A DNA stretch of 31,391 nt from an uncultured Desulfobacterium sp. (GCA_937124525.1 CAKZLA010000114.1:1-31391); one strand, 5' to 3'. Counted from the stretch's first letter, positions 17,829 to 26,984 are shown. Notes: generated by a model not told the origin, from the letters alone. Translations and numbers: made by a program.

Positions 17829-18656
17829 TCAATCTGCCACAATAACCTGGGCATATATTAAAACATCATCTCCTCTCCGGAATCCTCCAGATATGGTTTC
17901 CAGTACAGTTCCCTTATCCCTGTCCGTTCCCTGCTTTGTTTCCAGGGCTTTCATGGTCATGGGGTCAAAGGCAACCCCATCTGTTTCCATGGGATAAATA
18001 TCCAACAGGGCAAGGGATGCATCAAATTTCCTGATGGCCATCTCATATCCCTTGTGAATGCTATCCATCTCCTTTGGTGCCCGTCGGAAAAAGCCCTTTA
18101 CACTGGCAGCTGTCACACAGGTATTTCTGCCACGAATTAGACTGTCCCGGATGTCCAAAAAGGACATTGCCGTCCTTTTTTCAGTCTCTTTTCGGATATT
18201 TTGCTCCAGGGTGGAAATCTGTCTTGTCTTGTCATCAAAATGCCCCATGATCTCCTGATAAGCGTCGGTCATGGACTGAATCTGGGTCATGGCCTTCAAT
18301 GTCCGATGCTGCTCTCTGTTTTGCATTTTAATTTCCTGCTTCAGGCTGGTGAATTCAGAAAGCAGGGTGTACAGATCACAGGTATCCGGGGTGACTGACA
18401 GGGAAGCAGGCACATCTGATGGAATTTCTGAGAGCCAGGATTTAAAATCCTCAAGGGCTTGGGCTTTCCATTGTTCCGTGTCCGAACCCTGCTCTTGGGA
18501 TATCTGATCACGGGATAGGCCCAAAGATGCCCAAGAAAAATTTTTAAAAAACAAATAGATCCACTGCTTCATTTTTATAAAAGGTGCAGCTATTTTTTGA
18601 CCCAGACTGAGACGGTCTGTTTCTGCACAAAGATCCATATTATTTGATGATTTCAT
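17829..18656 (-). CDS. GrpE-like nucleotide exchange factor with long N-terminus
   Basis: This is a 275-residue protein. The C-terminal ~50 residues (GVAFDPMTMKALETKQG..GTVLETISGGFRRGDDVLIYAQVIVAD) match the beta domain of GrpE. It is preceded by a long coiled coil (about 95-165) as in GrpE dimers. Beyond the GrpE pattern, the first ~90 residues hold an aromatic, hydrophobic segment (MKQWIYLFFKNFSWASLG, about 32-49) that may associate with the membrane. Its expected partner is the adjacent divergent Hsp70, whose ADP release it would promote. The start is weakly supported (GGA before ATG); an ATG at 18638 is an alternative. Confidence 0.8.
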   Translation of the reverse strand: MKSSNNMDLCAETDRLSLGQKIAAPFIKMKQWIYLFFKNFSWASLGLSRDQISQEQGSDTEQWKAQALEDFKSWLSEIPSDVPASLSVTPDTCDLYTLLSEFTSLKQEIKMQNREQHRTLKAMTQIQSMTDAYQEIMGHFDDKTRQISTLEQNIRKETEKRTAMSFLDIRDSLIRGRNTCVTAASVKGFFRRAPKEMDSIHKGYEMAIRKFDASLALLDIYPMETDGVAFDPMTMKALETKQGTDRDKGTVLETISGGFRRGDDVLIYAQVIVAD

Positions 18657-18838
18657 ATGTTGTCCATAGGGTTATAAAATCGGGTCTGCTTCGGGTACTC
18701 CGCTCAATGTGGCTTACAATGGGGTCTGGTTTGTGTTCCTGGCGCTATCAACGATAAAAAACCATATCCAAAAACAACCATGTCAATAACGCAAACAGGA
18801 TACTTACCCACGCATTTACAAAATTAGAATTGAACCCA

Positions 18839-19132
18839 TTAATCAATGGCCTTGAGAAGCTCCTTGAGCCCGGGATTCCGTCGCTTCATTTTAATGGATG
18901 CAGCAAGGGTGCTAAGGGTTTCAGAGGCTTCCATATTTTTCAAGGCAGAAAAAAGTTCCGTTGCCGCCCGGGTTCTTTTATCTTTGATGGATTCATAGGC
19001 CGTTGTTATTTCTTTGAATGCATCTGGGTTTTTTTCTGGGCTGTAAGCTTTCACGAGCTGTAAATATTTTTTTCTGATTTCCTGATCCGTGGCATCCAGG
19101 GATAAATCAAGAACAAGGTAAGACTTCAGCAT
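18839..19132 (-). CDS. J-like protein with SPE in place of HPD
   Basis: This is a 97-residue protein beginning MLKSYLVLDLSLDATDQEIRKKYLQLVKAY. It has the helix pattern of a J domain, including the QEIRKKYLQLV helix II and the FKEITTAYESI helix III. The loop that normally reads HPDKNP reads SPEKNP, so the His and Asp needed to stimulate Hsp70 ATPase are replaced. AGGA precedes the ATG at 19132; a TTG at 19147 is less likely. The tail (ELLKAID) has no zinc or substrate domain. It lies between the TPR-like gene and the GrpE-like gene. It may be an adaptor or a non-stimulating J-like protein. Confidence 0.85.
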   Translation of the reverse strand: MLKSYLVLDLSLDATDQEIRKKYLQLVKAYSPEKNPDAFKEITTAYESIKDKRTRAATELFSALKNMEASETLSTLAASIKMKRRNPGLKELLKAID

Positions 19133-19281
19133 ATTTTTTCCTGGCAATAAATTAATATTTGGGAGGGGGATGGCTCATTTTGATCAACCCAACAAATTGG
19201 ATCAGGCTATCACCCATGCTCCCTCCCCCTTGAAATGCGACGATGAAATTTTAAGGCATTTTTTCCGGTAATGGACTGGGA

Positions 19282-22041
19282 TCAATCAAGGAATAAGGCT
19301 TTAGCTTCCCATGATAGCTGTTTTTTTGCCTCTTTTGAAAAAAGAAGGTTCAGCATGGCAATGCTTCCCCCCAAATCACGGTCTTCTTTAATAGATGCTT
19401 TTAAGCTTTTTAACCGGGCTTTGGGTGCACTGCGAAATTCATTTTCATCAATAAAAAGTTCCAGTGACTCTCGTAATTCCTCAAACATTTTTTTAAATTG
19501 TTTGGGATCTTCCGCCTTAAGGTATTTTGACATTTCCAAAAATATAGATTTTGTCATTGGATTATCCAAATCATGAATATCTGGCATCCCCCCTCCCCCG
19601 CCAAACATGCTTAAGGGGTTAAAATCATCGCCGAAATAGTCATCATCTTCGTCGTCATCAAAATAGTCATCATCATAGTCGTCATCATAGTCGTCGTAAT
19701 CATCATCAAAATCATCATCAAACAAAGATCCCATAAACATTTTTTCCAAAATCTCAAAATCAAGGGTCTGAAGTGCATGTTTGTAGGGGCCGTGGGTATA
19801 CTTGGAAAATTTATTGCCAGCGTCCTGGATCTTTCTTTTTGTTTCAGCGTCGGCATCTTCCAACACTTCTGTAAAGGCTTCCACATCCCAATTACCATCC
19901 GAAAGGCCATCCAGGACAAGACAATAAAATAACACCAGACTTCCCTCAGCATCATCCTCCAGGCTCCGCATGACAAACTCTTTTTGAAAAAATGAAAAAT
20001 TATCAGGGACAAGAACCAGGTCCACAAGTTTAATCAAATCATTGTCATCCAGATACTCCAGTATCATGTCCATGGTTTTGAAAAACAGCTCATGCACATG
20101 CAGATTTTTAAAAACATATTGCCATTCCCGGGGAAAGGGCACAAGAAGTCTCAAAATTTCTTCCGAGGACAATGTGGAGATATGGTCAATCTCATTTTTA
20201 AAGAGGGATGTAATTTTACGTAATATCTTGGTTCTATGTTGTTTGGGCTTATCTTCAACATCCATTCTCAACATGGAAACAATTTTAAGCCTGTCAAACC
20301 CTGATAATCCATCCAAGTTCATGGCAATGATTTTTTTCGGGATTTCAGGTTTTTCACAAATTTTATAAAACAGCTCTTTTTCCTTCAGAAGAAGGACATT
20401 ATTACCGGTATCAATCTTCTGGGCTTTTTCTAAATCCTTCCAGACAAGGTGAAAATTATTTTTACTGACTCCCTTATCAGCAGATATAATAAGGGATATG
20501 AGATGTTGATCCTGGACCCGACTGTCATAGGGGGCAAGTTCCATGGCTTTTTTAAGAATATTTTCGGCTTTTCTAAAGGCATTTTTACCATAATATAAAG
20601 ATGCCAATTCAATACAGGGAGAGGGATCATCAGGATAAACATCACACATGGAAAGGAGCAGTTTTTCTTTAAGATTTTTCAAATCCCTTGAATTACTCTC
20701 CAGTTTGACCAATACTTCATAAAGCAATCGGTTACCCGGATCACATTGAATACCATGGCTTACAAACTGCATGAACCTTAATGCAAACGGTTCATTGGGA
20801 AAAATACCAAATCTTTTGGCCACTTTATTAGAGATATGATTTAAATGATTATTATCTCCACCAGCCTGAATATAATCGCAAAGATATAAAACAATGGCAG
20901 ACTCTGTTAATGCAAGATAATGGGCATCTGCACCTGCTTTTTTCAAAAAATTAAGATATTCCATTGCATTTAAAAGGGAATTTTTCGGGAACACGATCTC
21001 CCGCTTTGCCCGGAGAAACTTGGCTTTTGTGGGCAGTAGGCCCCGTTCAAACGCACTGATTTTTTGGGCATCTGAAATATTTTGCTGCCACAGGGTTTCC
21101 AGGATATATTGTTTGGCATACTCTGTATCATCGGGCAAAATATGGGTTGCAAAAGTTGTGATCAGTTGTTTCATCTTATTATCAAACTGTTTTTTCTCGG
21201 CCCGGGCAATGATCTGCCCCGCCGTTTCCCAGATGGTTGTGGGGCCTTCCCACAGACACGCCACAAGTCCCTTATCTCCCTGGATCATGGTTTTTGCTTC
21301 AACGCATTGTATGCTTGTTTTAAGGGTATTGGTAATCTTTCTAAAAACAGACTCACTGGGAATAAAAGAGATCGCCTTGAGCATATTTTTGTCATCCCCG
21401 GTGGCAAAGGCGGCCATTGCCCGACAGAACATGCGAATATGGGCAAATGGAGACGTTCTTGGCAAGCCCTTCATGAGGTCTGCTGCCTGCTGCCATTTAC
21501 CTTTATCCATAAGGGGAACACATTCTTTTATGATGGGGGCATCCCGGGAAAACAACAATGGTTCATGTCTTTTTTTCAAAAGGTACCAGCCGTTTTCCAT
21601 TATAAGTTCATCGGCAATCATGGCTGATACAATGGGATCCATGCCTTTGTGTTTAACGTATTTTACAACGTACTCCAATGTCTCCCGGGTATTCGTCATC
21701 CCGATAAAGGAGATCATGCTGGATTGATCCATGAGTTCCGGGGACGGTAGATATGCCAGTGCCTGTTTTTCAAGGGCCTTTGCCTCCACAAGCATATTTT
21801 TGTCCCTGAGTTCTTTTGCCCTTGCCAGATAAGCCGGAAAAAGATTGCGGTGAACATGCTTCGTGTGCTCCGCTGATTTTGATGCTTTCATGGCCATTTT
21901 ATATAGTTCAATGGCATCCCGGGGTTTACCGGAAGCGGCAAAATGGTCACCCTTTGCCATCAGTTCAGCAAAGGGCAACGCCATAAGCTTCTGTTTTATT
22001 TTTGTCTTTACAACTTTCCTGCTTTTTTTCTTTTTTGCCAT
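19282..22041 (-). CDS. Large TPR-like helical-repeat protein with Asp/Tyr-rich tract
   Basis: The protein has 919 residues. The N-terminus is very basic (MAKKKKSRKVVKTKIKQK). Helical pairs resembling TPRs appear at about 28-110 (GKPRDAIELYKMAMKAS) and clearly at about 470-530 (PCIELASLYYGKNAFRKAEN.. ILKKAMELAPYD); the rest is alpha-helical without clear family signatures. At about 770-806 an acidic tract made almost only of Asp, with Phe and Tyr, is followed by a GGGGG turn and a final helical domain. There is no signal peptide. It is encoded just upstream of the J-like, GrpE-like and Hsp70 genes, so it may be a substrate adaptor or scaffold for that chaperone. AGGGTGA before the ATG supports this start. 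Confidence 0.75.
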   Translation of the reverse strand: MAKKKKSRKVVKTKIKQKLMALPFAELMAKGDHFAASGKPRDAIELYKMAMKASKSAEHTKHVHRNLFPAYLARAKELRDKNMLVEAKALEKQALAYLPSPELMDQSSMISFIGMTNTRETLEYVVKYVKHKGMDPIVSAMIADELIMENGWYLLKKRHEPLLFSRDAPIIKECVPLMDKGKWQQAADLMKGLPRTSPFAHIRMFCRAMAAFATGDDKNMLKAISFIPSESVFRKITNTLKTSIQCVEAKTMIQGDKGLVACLWEGPTTIWETAGQIIARAEKKQFDNKMKQLITTFATHILPDDTEYAKQYILETLWQQNISDAQKISAFERGLLPTKAKFLRAKREIVFPKNSLLNAMEYLNFLKKAGADAHYLALTESAIVLYLCDYIQAGGDNNHLNHISNKVAKRFGIFPNEPFALRFMQFVSHGIQCDPGNRLLYEVLVKLESNSRDLKNLKEKLLLSMCDVYPDDPSPCIELASLYYGKNAFRKAENILKKAMELAPYDSRVQDQHLISLIISADKGVSKNNFHLVWKDLEKAQKIDTGNNVLLLKEKELFYKICEKPEIPKKIIAMNLDGLSGFDRLKIVSMLRMDVEDKPKQHRTKILRKITSLFKNEIDHISTLSSEEILRLLVPFPREWQYVFKNLHVHELFFKTMDMILEYLDDNDLIKLVDLVLVPDNFSFFQKEFVMRSLEDDAEGSLVLFYCLVLDGLSDGNWDVEAFTEVLEDADAETKRKIQDAGNKFSKYTHGPYKHALQTLDFEILEKMFMGSLFDDDFDDDYDDYDDDYDDDYFDDDEDDDYFGDDFNPLSMFGGGGGMPDIHDLDNPMTKSIFLEMSKYLKAEDPKQFKKMFEELRESLELFIDENEFRSAPKARLKSLKASIKEDRDLGGSIAMLNLLFSKEAKKQLSWEAKALFLD

Positions 22042-22211
22042 TCATATCACCCTGGGAGATTCCCTTTCTTTGGACCATGGGGAGTTCAAATTTGATAAAA
22101 ACACCGGCCATCAATTTTGAGTTGATCAAACCCTGAATTGAGTATCATAATAAAATTTAAAAAAATTTCAAGTTTTGATTACGCCCATGGACATTTGCCG
22201 TGTTGGTCTTG

Positions 22212-22308
22212 GGTAAATGCCCGAGCATATATTCCTCAAAACAAAACCCAGAAATATCAACGATATATATCCATGAAATACTGAAAAACATATGTGTGGA
22301 TACTCATC
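22212..22308. repeat. ~95-bp inverted-end element, copy 2
   Basis: This closely follows 6395-6488, sharing CCCGAGCATATATTC at the left, an interior with CAAAACCCAGAAATATCAA, and CTGAAAAACATATGTGTGG at the right. The outer inverted ends are mutated here. It lies between the MBL/cyclic-nucleotide gene and the TPR-like gene and ends about five bases before the stop of the former. Confidence 0.8.
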
Positions 22309-22312
22309 GAGT

Positions 22313-24490
22313 TTAATAATCACAATAATAAAATTTCACATAAACCCCAGGATTATTTTCAATATAAGCTTTAAAATCATTTCGTTTGATCTTGTGAAGT
22401 AGAACAGGCTCTTTTACAATAACGGTAAAATGGGAAAAAGAGGATTCACTGAACACGCTGCCCAGCCCAACCAGCTCCCCCCTTCCAAGGTTAGCAAAAA
22501 AAATATTCTTACGGAATACATTTACACTGCCCTTTTCAATGAAATAGCAATTGTCATTTTTAACATCTTCGGTGATAATGGCATCACCCGGGGTAAATTT
22601 TTTTAAAGCCGGCTCCACTATTTTATGCAATTGAATTTTCTGGGTGGCTGTCAATAATCTAAAAACACGGTTCAAATCAAGCAGTTTTCTCAATTGAGTG
22701 TCCTGCAAGACAGCCAGTCGTAAAATACTGTTCTCAATATCAGTTCCCCGAACAAATCCCAAGAATTGATCTTTTGATATGGATAAAAGTCTTACATTAT
22801 TCCGGGTTTTTATGGATGCGCTTCTCTTTTTATTTAACAGAATAGATTTTTCACCAAAATAATCACTGTCACTGTAAGTTGAAATAACCTTGTCATTATC
22901 AATAATGTCCACTGTTCCACTGATAATGATATAGAACTTATCTCCCTGGTCCCCTTTTTGAAAAATAAATTGGTTGGCAGTGAAGTTCTCCCTTGAGATA
23001 ATACTTAAAAAACCCCTTATTTTTGCAATATTAAATTTTTTAAATATGTCAATATTCATCAGTACGTTCAACAACTCCAATGTCTCATCAAAATCCGATG
23101 GTTTTACATCCAGTTCAACAGTATTGGATAAACCGGTTGGCGCAATTTTCAGGCCACTGTCTTTGGGGACGCTCTCCCGGCTGACATGAACCAGGTATAA
23201 TTTTTTTCTGACCTCTTCGGGCAAGGTACATAGATATTCAGCCGGGGTATGTAAAGGTGGAACCCCAGCATCATGAAAAATAAAATCCTTATCCCAGGGA
23301 AAGTTAAGCAAAAAATCATAACGGGCCTTTGAAACAACACCCTGCTTGTACATTTTTTTGATAGAATCAGGATCATTAAGGGTATCTGAACTGTAAACTA
23401 TCCATTTTTTTCGGAAATTAACCTGAATGGAAATCGTTGGAATGGAATGAAGGGTATAATTAAAAATAAAATTCCCCCCCATGATGTTCAGGGGCACACC
23501 CAGAAGTACAGGAGAAAAATCAATCAATTTTTTCAAATGAAAACGCCCCATCCCTGTCACAGCTTCTGATTTATTAATAAAACTATTAAATATTGTTTTT
23601 GTGGTATAAAGATTCAGTTTTCCTTCCTGCATCATTGCCTGCAGGGTACCGGCATCATGATCCGCATGACAATGGGTCAGTATCACACTGTCGATCAACT
23701 TTGGGTTAACCCCCAGTCGCAAAAGTTTATCCGTTGAATTAACAGGGGGATCCACAATAATTCCCCTTCGATTTATCCAGATAATGATGCCCGACGTAAT
23801 TGAATCCGGATCAAACCCATGGCCTGCGCCTATGGTGGTAACCCCAAATAAAGGCGCTCGAAATACAACTGCCTTATTTTTATTTGCTTTTTTTGACGGA
23901 ACAATCTGAAAATTTCTTTCTATCCGGGCGATTTTTTGCCCTTGGTCATGGATTTCAATATTAAACTGTTCATCGAGACACACTTCAATGGTATCAAAAC
24001 AAACCTTTCCATTATCATCAAAAAAAACAAACTCCACCACATCATCAAGCCCTATTTTTCGCACTGTGCCGTCAATTGACATGGTCCGGAAATAATCCCC
24101 TTCAGCTTTTAAATCAGGAAATCCCAGAGAATTTTCGCCATCTGTAAATTCATCGATATAGTCAAACAAATCCGGCCCGGTCAATGCTTCTTTCAGAACA
24201 ATGGTCAAGCGTCTTGCCTGGGCCTCTGTGCAGATAACCCGGGTTTTTTGCTGCCTTACAAAAAAATTAAAATAAATAGGGAATTCCAGTTCAGCCAATG
24301 AGATTCCCTCCTCAATGGAAAACATATAATTGGGTACAATATATGTTTTAGGCACATTCCCGGAAAGCTTCATTGTATCCTTTATTGTTTCCGGCGGAAT
24401 ACCAAACTGAATATTCCCACATGAGGTTTTGATGAGAACGCCACCCCTGTTTAACGCTTGCAGATTATCAGATCTTTTTTCCTTCTTCAT
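22313..24490 (-). CDS. Metallo-beta-lactamase-fold enzyme fused to two cyclic-nucleotide-binding domains
   Basis: The protein has 725 residues from the ATG at 24490; a TTG at 24505 adds five. Positions below use the longer form. An N-terminal region of unknown fold (1-215) precedes an MBL domain with THCHADHD at 277-284 and further likely metal ligands at His353, Asp374, His411 and His440. The first cNMP domain (about 486-590) has an intact phosphate-binding cassette (FGEKSILLNKKRSAS, Glu552 and Arg561). The second (about 610-720) is degenerate and lacks the Arg. A cyclic-nucleotide phosphodiesterase that is itself gated by cyclic nucleotide is the simplest idea; proteins of this general design have been annotated as cAMP/cGMP phosphodiesterases, but activity here is inferred. 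It is codirectional with, and upstream of, the chaperone genes. Confidence 0.85.
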   Translation of the reverse strand: MKKEKRSDNLQALNRGGVLIKTSCGNIQFGIPPETIKDTMKLSGNVPKTYIVPNYMFSIEEGISLAELEFPIYFNFFVRQQKTRVICTEAQARRLTIVLKEALTGPDLFDYIDEFTDGENSLGFPDLKAEGDYFRTMSIDGTVRKIGLDDVVEFVFFDDNGKVCFDTIEVCLDEQFNIEIHDQGQKIARIERNFQIVPSKKANKNKAVVFRAPLFGVTTIGAGHGFDPDSITSGIIIWINRRGIIVDPPVNSTDKLLRLGVNPKLIDSVILTHCHADHDAGTLQAMMQEGKLNLYTTKTIFNSFINKSEAVTGMGRFHLKKLIDFSPVLLGVPLNIMGGNFIFNYTLHSIPTISIQVNFRKKWIVYSSDTLNDPDSIKKMYKQGVVSKARYDFLLNFPWDKDFIFHDAGVPPLHTPAEYLCTLPEEVRKKLYLVHVSRESVPKDSGLKIAPTGLSNTVELDVKPSDFDETLELLNVLMNIDIFKKFNIAKIRGFLSIISRENFTANQFIFQKGDQGDKFYIIISGTVDIIDNDKVISTYSDSDYFGEKSILLNKKRSASIKTRNNVRLLSISKDQFLGFVRGTDIENSILRLAVLQDTQLRKLLDLNRVFRLLTATQKIQLHKIVEPALKKFTPGDAIITEDVKNDNCYFIEKGSVNVFRKNIFFANLGRGELVGLGSVFSESSFSHFTVIVKEPVLLHKIKRNDFKAYIENNPGVYVKFYYCDY

Positions 24491-24721
24491 ATTCCCCTTC
24501 TTCAATGACTCCCGTCAGTCATCTGGGTGTTTGGTCATTTGTTTACTGATTTGCTGCTGAATACAATCACACAGCCCTTCCTTTTGTTCCCAGAAGAAAT
24601 GCCTTTTCAGCCCTTTATTTTTCACCAAGGAATCCCCTTCTGAAGCTCTGATTTAGGAGGGGTAGTTGACTTATTTTTCATATGTGCTAAAAAAATAAAC
24701 ACAAAATGATTGAGTATACTT

Positions 24722-24930
24722 TAGGGAGGCAGAGCAAATCAATTTATCTCCCAATCTCAGTGAAAAGTCGAATATATCAGAGTTTGAAGAAGAATAAGGG
24801 AGACAGAGCTTATTGATTTACCATTTATAACCCCAGACGGCTATTGTTTTCTAAATTTTGACTTACTTAAACGGTAGACTAAAAGCTTCTGAGCCCCTAA
24901 ATGGTAAATTGAAAACTCCTGACTCCCTTA
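24722..24930. repeat. Cluster of four degenerate 30-bp repeats, two direct and two inverted
   Basis: A core resembling GGGAGNCAGAGC..ATTTACCATTTA appears forward at about 24723-24750 and 24800-24829, and inverted at about 24869-24897 and 24899-24928, at 70-77% identity by eye. The forward and inverted copies could fold into a long imperfect stem. This lies in the ~850-bp gene-poor stretch between the MBL fusion gene and the ABC genes. Confidence 0.55.
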
Positions 24931-24933
24931 TAT

Positions 24934-25015
24934 CCTAACCTGAACAAGCCAGAACCAAAAAGTTTTTCTGATTCTCTTGCCAAAATAACACGAAAATAAG
25001 AGATAAGAATCTAAC
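24934..25015. repeat. 82-bp dispersed repeat, copy 2
   Basis: It begins CCTAACCTGAACAAGCCAG and ends AGATAAGAATCTAAC, with about five differences from 9439-9520. It directly abuts the last 30-bp repeat on its left. Confidence 0.8.
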
Positions 25016-25354
25016 CCTCAGAGCCTGTTTAAAAATTCAGGATATGAGACCCTTCCCCCAAATGCCAGAGGTTGTGATCAAATCCGAAAATATTGTTTTA
25101 GTCTGGGGCGTCCAAAATTCACCACTTCTTTTTGCTCGGTTTTTTGATCTTGTTATGGTTGTTGAAAAGTCTTTCAGCACAAGCATTTCAACCAAATATT
25201 TGCAGACCCAAGAACCGAGTAAAAAGAATGGGGTAAAAAACGGGTTTTTAGACATCCCAATTTTAATCCAACAAGCGCAAGTCGCAAAAGAAGATACAAG
25301 TCATTAACACTCGACAAGTAGCAATCTGCTGTAGATTTAATATGAAAGGAAGAT
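25016..25354. other. Region without a confident gene
   Basis: Open frames of 87 codons (plus, 25044-25307) and 72 codons (minus, 25037-25255) overlap here. Neither has a ribosome-binding site or a recognisable domain, and the minus frame ends ITTSGIWGKGLIS next to GAGCCTGTTTAAAAATTCAGG. The look is that of a decayed mobile-element end, but I cannot name one. AAGGAAG before 25355 is the ribosome-binding site of the ABC ATPase gene. Confidence 0.3.
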
Positions 25355-26122
25355 ATGAATATTGTGGAACCCTCACAAGCTGTTGAAATAAAAAACCTGG
25401 CCTTTGCCTACCAGGCCAGGAATGTGCTCAAGGATGTCAATCTCACCGTTCCCCAGGGAGATTTTGCCACCATTGTGGGCCCCAACGGCGGCGGCAAAAC
25501 AACCCTTTTAAAGTTACTCCTTGGATTGTTAAAGCCCAATTCCGGTACCATCAGAATTTTTGGCAAGCCACCGGCAAAAAGCCGGTGCAAAATCGGTTAT
25601 ATGCCCCAATACTCCCATCTGGATATGCAGTTTCCCGTCACAGTCATGGACGTGGCCCTCATGGGCAGACTGGGAAAAGGGAGATGGGGCCGGTACAGAG
25701 CCCTGGACAGGGATGCTGCGGCAACGGCCCTTGGGGAAGTCAAAATGGATACCTTTAAAAAGACCCATTTCAATGCCCTGTCCGGCGGACAAAAGCAACG
25801 GGTCTTAATTGCCCGGGCCCTTTGCAGTGAACCCGAGCTGCTGCTCCTGGATGAGCCCACCTCCAACATTGACCAGGAGTCGGAAAAGGATCTGTACAAC
25901 ATTCTAAAACGCCTGAACCAGCGCATGACCATTCTTCTGGTATCCCATGATCTGGGATTTACCTCCCAGGTGGTGAAAAGCGTCATCTGCGTCAATCGTC
26001 AGGTGGTGATCCACCCCACCACCACCATTGACGGCACCATGATCAAGGACATTTATGGCGGAGATCTTAAAATGATACGCCACGACCACCGCTGCTGTGA
26101 AATGGGACATCTCCATGACTGA
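25355..26122 (+). CDS. znuC: Metal ABC transporter ATP-binding protein (ZnuC/MntA type)
   Basis: This is a 255-residue ABC ATPase. Walker A GPNGGGKTT is at 42-50, the Q-loop in GYMPQYSHLD at 81-90, the signature LSGGQKQR at 142-149, Walker B ELLLLDEP at 161-168 with Glu167, and the H-loop in LLVSHDLG. The MPQ..FPVTVMDV.LMGR pattern is typical of the zinc/manganese family. The last 16 residues (MIRHDHRCCEMGHLHD) are rich in His and Cys and could bind metal. AAGGAAG precedes the ATG. It overlaps the permease gene by eight bases. No solute-binding protein is encoded here. Zinc versus manganese or iron is not resolved. Confidence 0.9.
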   Translation: MNIVEPSQAVEIKNLAFAYQARNVLKDVNLTVPQGDFATIVGPNGGGKTTLLKLLLGLLKPNSGTIRIFGKPPAKSRCKIGYMPQYSHLDMQFPVTVMDVALMGRLGKGRWGRYRALDRDAAATALGEVKMDTFKKTHFNALSGGQKQRVLIARALCSEPELLLLDEPTSNIDQESEKDLYNILKRLNQRMTILLVSHDLGFTSQVVKSVICVNRQVVIHPTTTIDGTMIKDIYGGDLKMIRHDHRCCEMGHLHD

Positions 26123-26972
26123 TTTTATCCAGATACTGACCCAACCGGATTTTCAATTTCTAAGAAATGCCCTGATTGTGGGCCTGCTGGCCAGCATTTC
26201 CTTTGGCATCATCGGCACCTATGTGGTTACCAAACGTATAAGCTACCTTGCCGGTGCCATCTCCCATTCCGCCTTTGGGGGTATTGGGGCTGCCCTGTAT
26301 TTAAACAGAACCTTTGGACTCTCCTGGCTGGACCCCATGATGGGGGCTGTGGCATCGGCCCTGGCCGCTGCCATTATCACAGGCCTGGTATCTATTTATG
26401 CCCGGGAAAGGGAAGACACCGTGATTGGTGCCATCTGGTCTGTGGGCATGGCCGCAGGCCTTATTTTCATTGATCTTACCCCGGGTTATTTTGAAATTTC
26501 AAGCTTTCTTTTTGGAGATATCCTGCTCATTTCCAGTAAAGACATCATTCTGGTAATGGTTCTGGACGCTTTTATCGTGGCCAGCACCCTCCTGTTTTAT
26601 AACCGTCTTCTGGCGGTGTGCTTTGATGATGAATTTGCCACATTAAGGGGAATAAATGCCCATGGGTACTATATTTTCCTTTTATGCCTCACTGCATTGA
26701 CCATTGTGTTGCTGGTCAGGATTGTGGGTATTGTAATGGTTATTGCCCTGTTAACGCTCCCGGCGGCGGTGGCCGGTAAGTTCACCAGCCGCATGTGGAA
26801 AATGATGCTGCTTTCCATCTTCTTTTGCATGTCATTCAACACTGCTGGCCTTGCCCTGGCTTTTTTCCAGGGCCTGTCTTCCGGGCCTTCAATCATTATC
26901 ATTGCAGGCCTGACCTATCTTATAGTCATCTCCCTTCAAAAATTCAAGGAACTCATAAAAAACAAATCATGA
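26115..26972 (+). CDS. znuB: Metal ABC transporter permease (ZnuB/ABC-3 family)
   Basis: This is a 285-residue permease with about eight hydrophobic segments. GAISHSAFGGIGAALYL near residues 50-66 and the RIVGIVMVIALLTLPAAVA stretch in the second half are characteristic of the ABC-3 family that imports zinc, manganese or iron. The ATG at 26115 overlaps the ATPase stop codon (ATGACTGA), a usual coupling arrangement; an in-frame GTG at 26097 is less likely. The next gene starts 12 bases after its stop. Confidence 0.9.
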   Translation: MTDFIQILTQPDFQFLRNALIVGLLASISFGIIGTYVVTKRISYLAGAISHSAFGGIGAALYLNRTFGLSWLDPMMGAVASALAAAIITGLVSIYAREREDTVIGAIWSVGMAAGLIFIDLTPGYFEISSFLFGDILLISSKDIILVMVLDAFIVASTLLFYNRLLAVCFDDEFATLRGINAHGYYIFLLCLTALTIVLLVRIVGIVMVIALLTLPAAVAGKFTSRMWKMMLLSIFFCMSFNTAGLALAFFQGLSSGPSIIIIAGLTYLIVISLQKFKELIKNKS

Positions 26973-26984
26973 AAGGAGCCAATC

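Noticed and set aside
24722..24930. CRISPR array
   Set aside because: Copies are only 70-77% alike, lie in both orientations, and are unevenly spaced; no cas gene is present.
25037..25307. Overlapping 72- and 87-codon frames as genes or as a missing zinc-binding protein
   Set aside because: They are far too short for a solute-binding protein, have no signal peptide, no ribosome-binding site and no recognisable domain.
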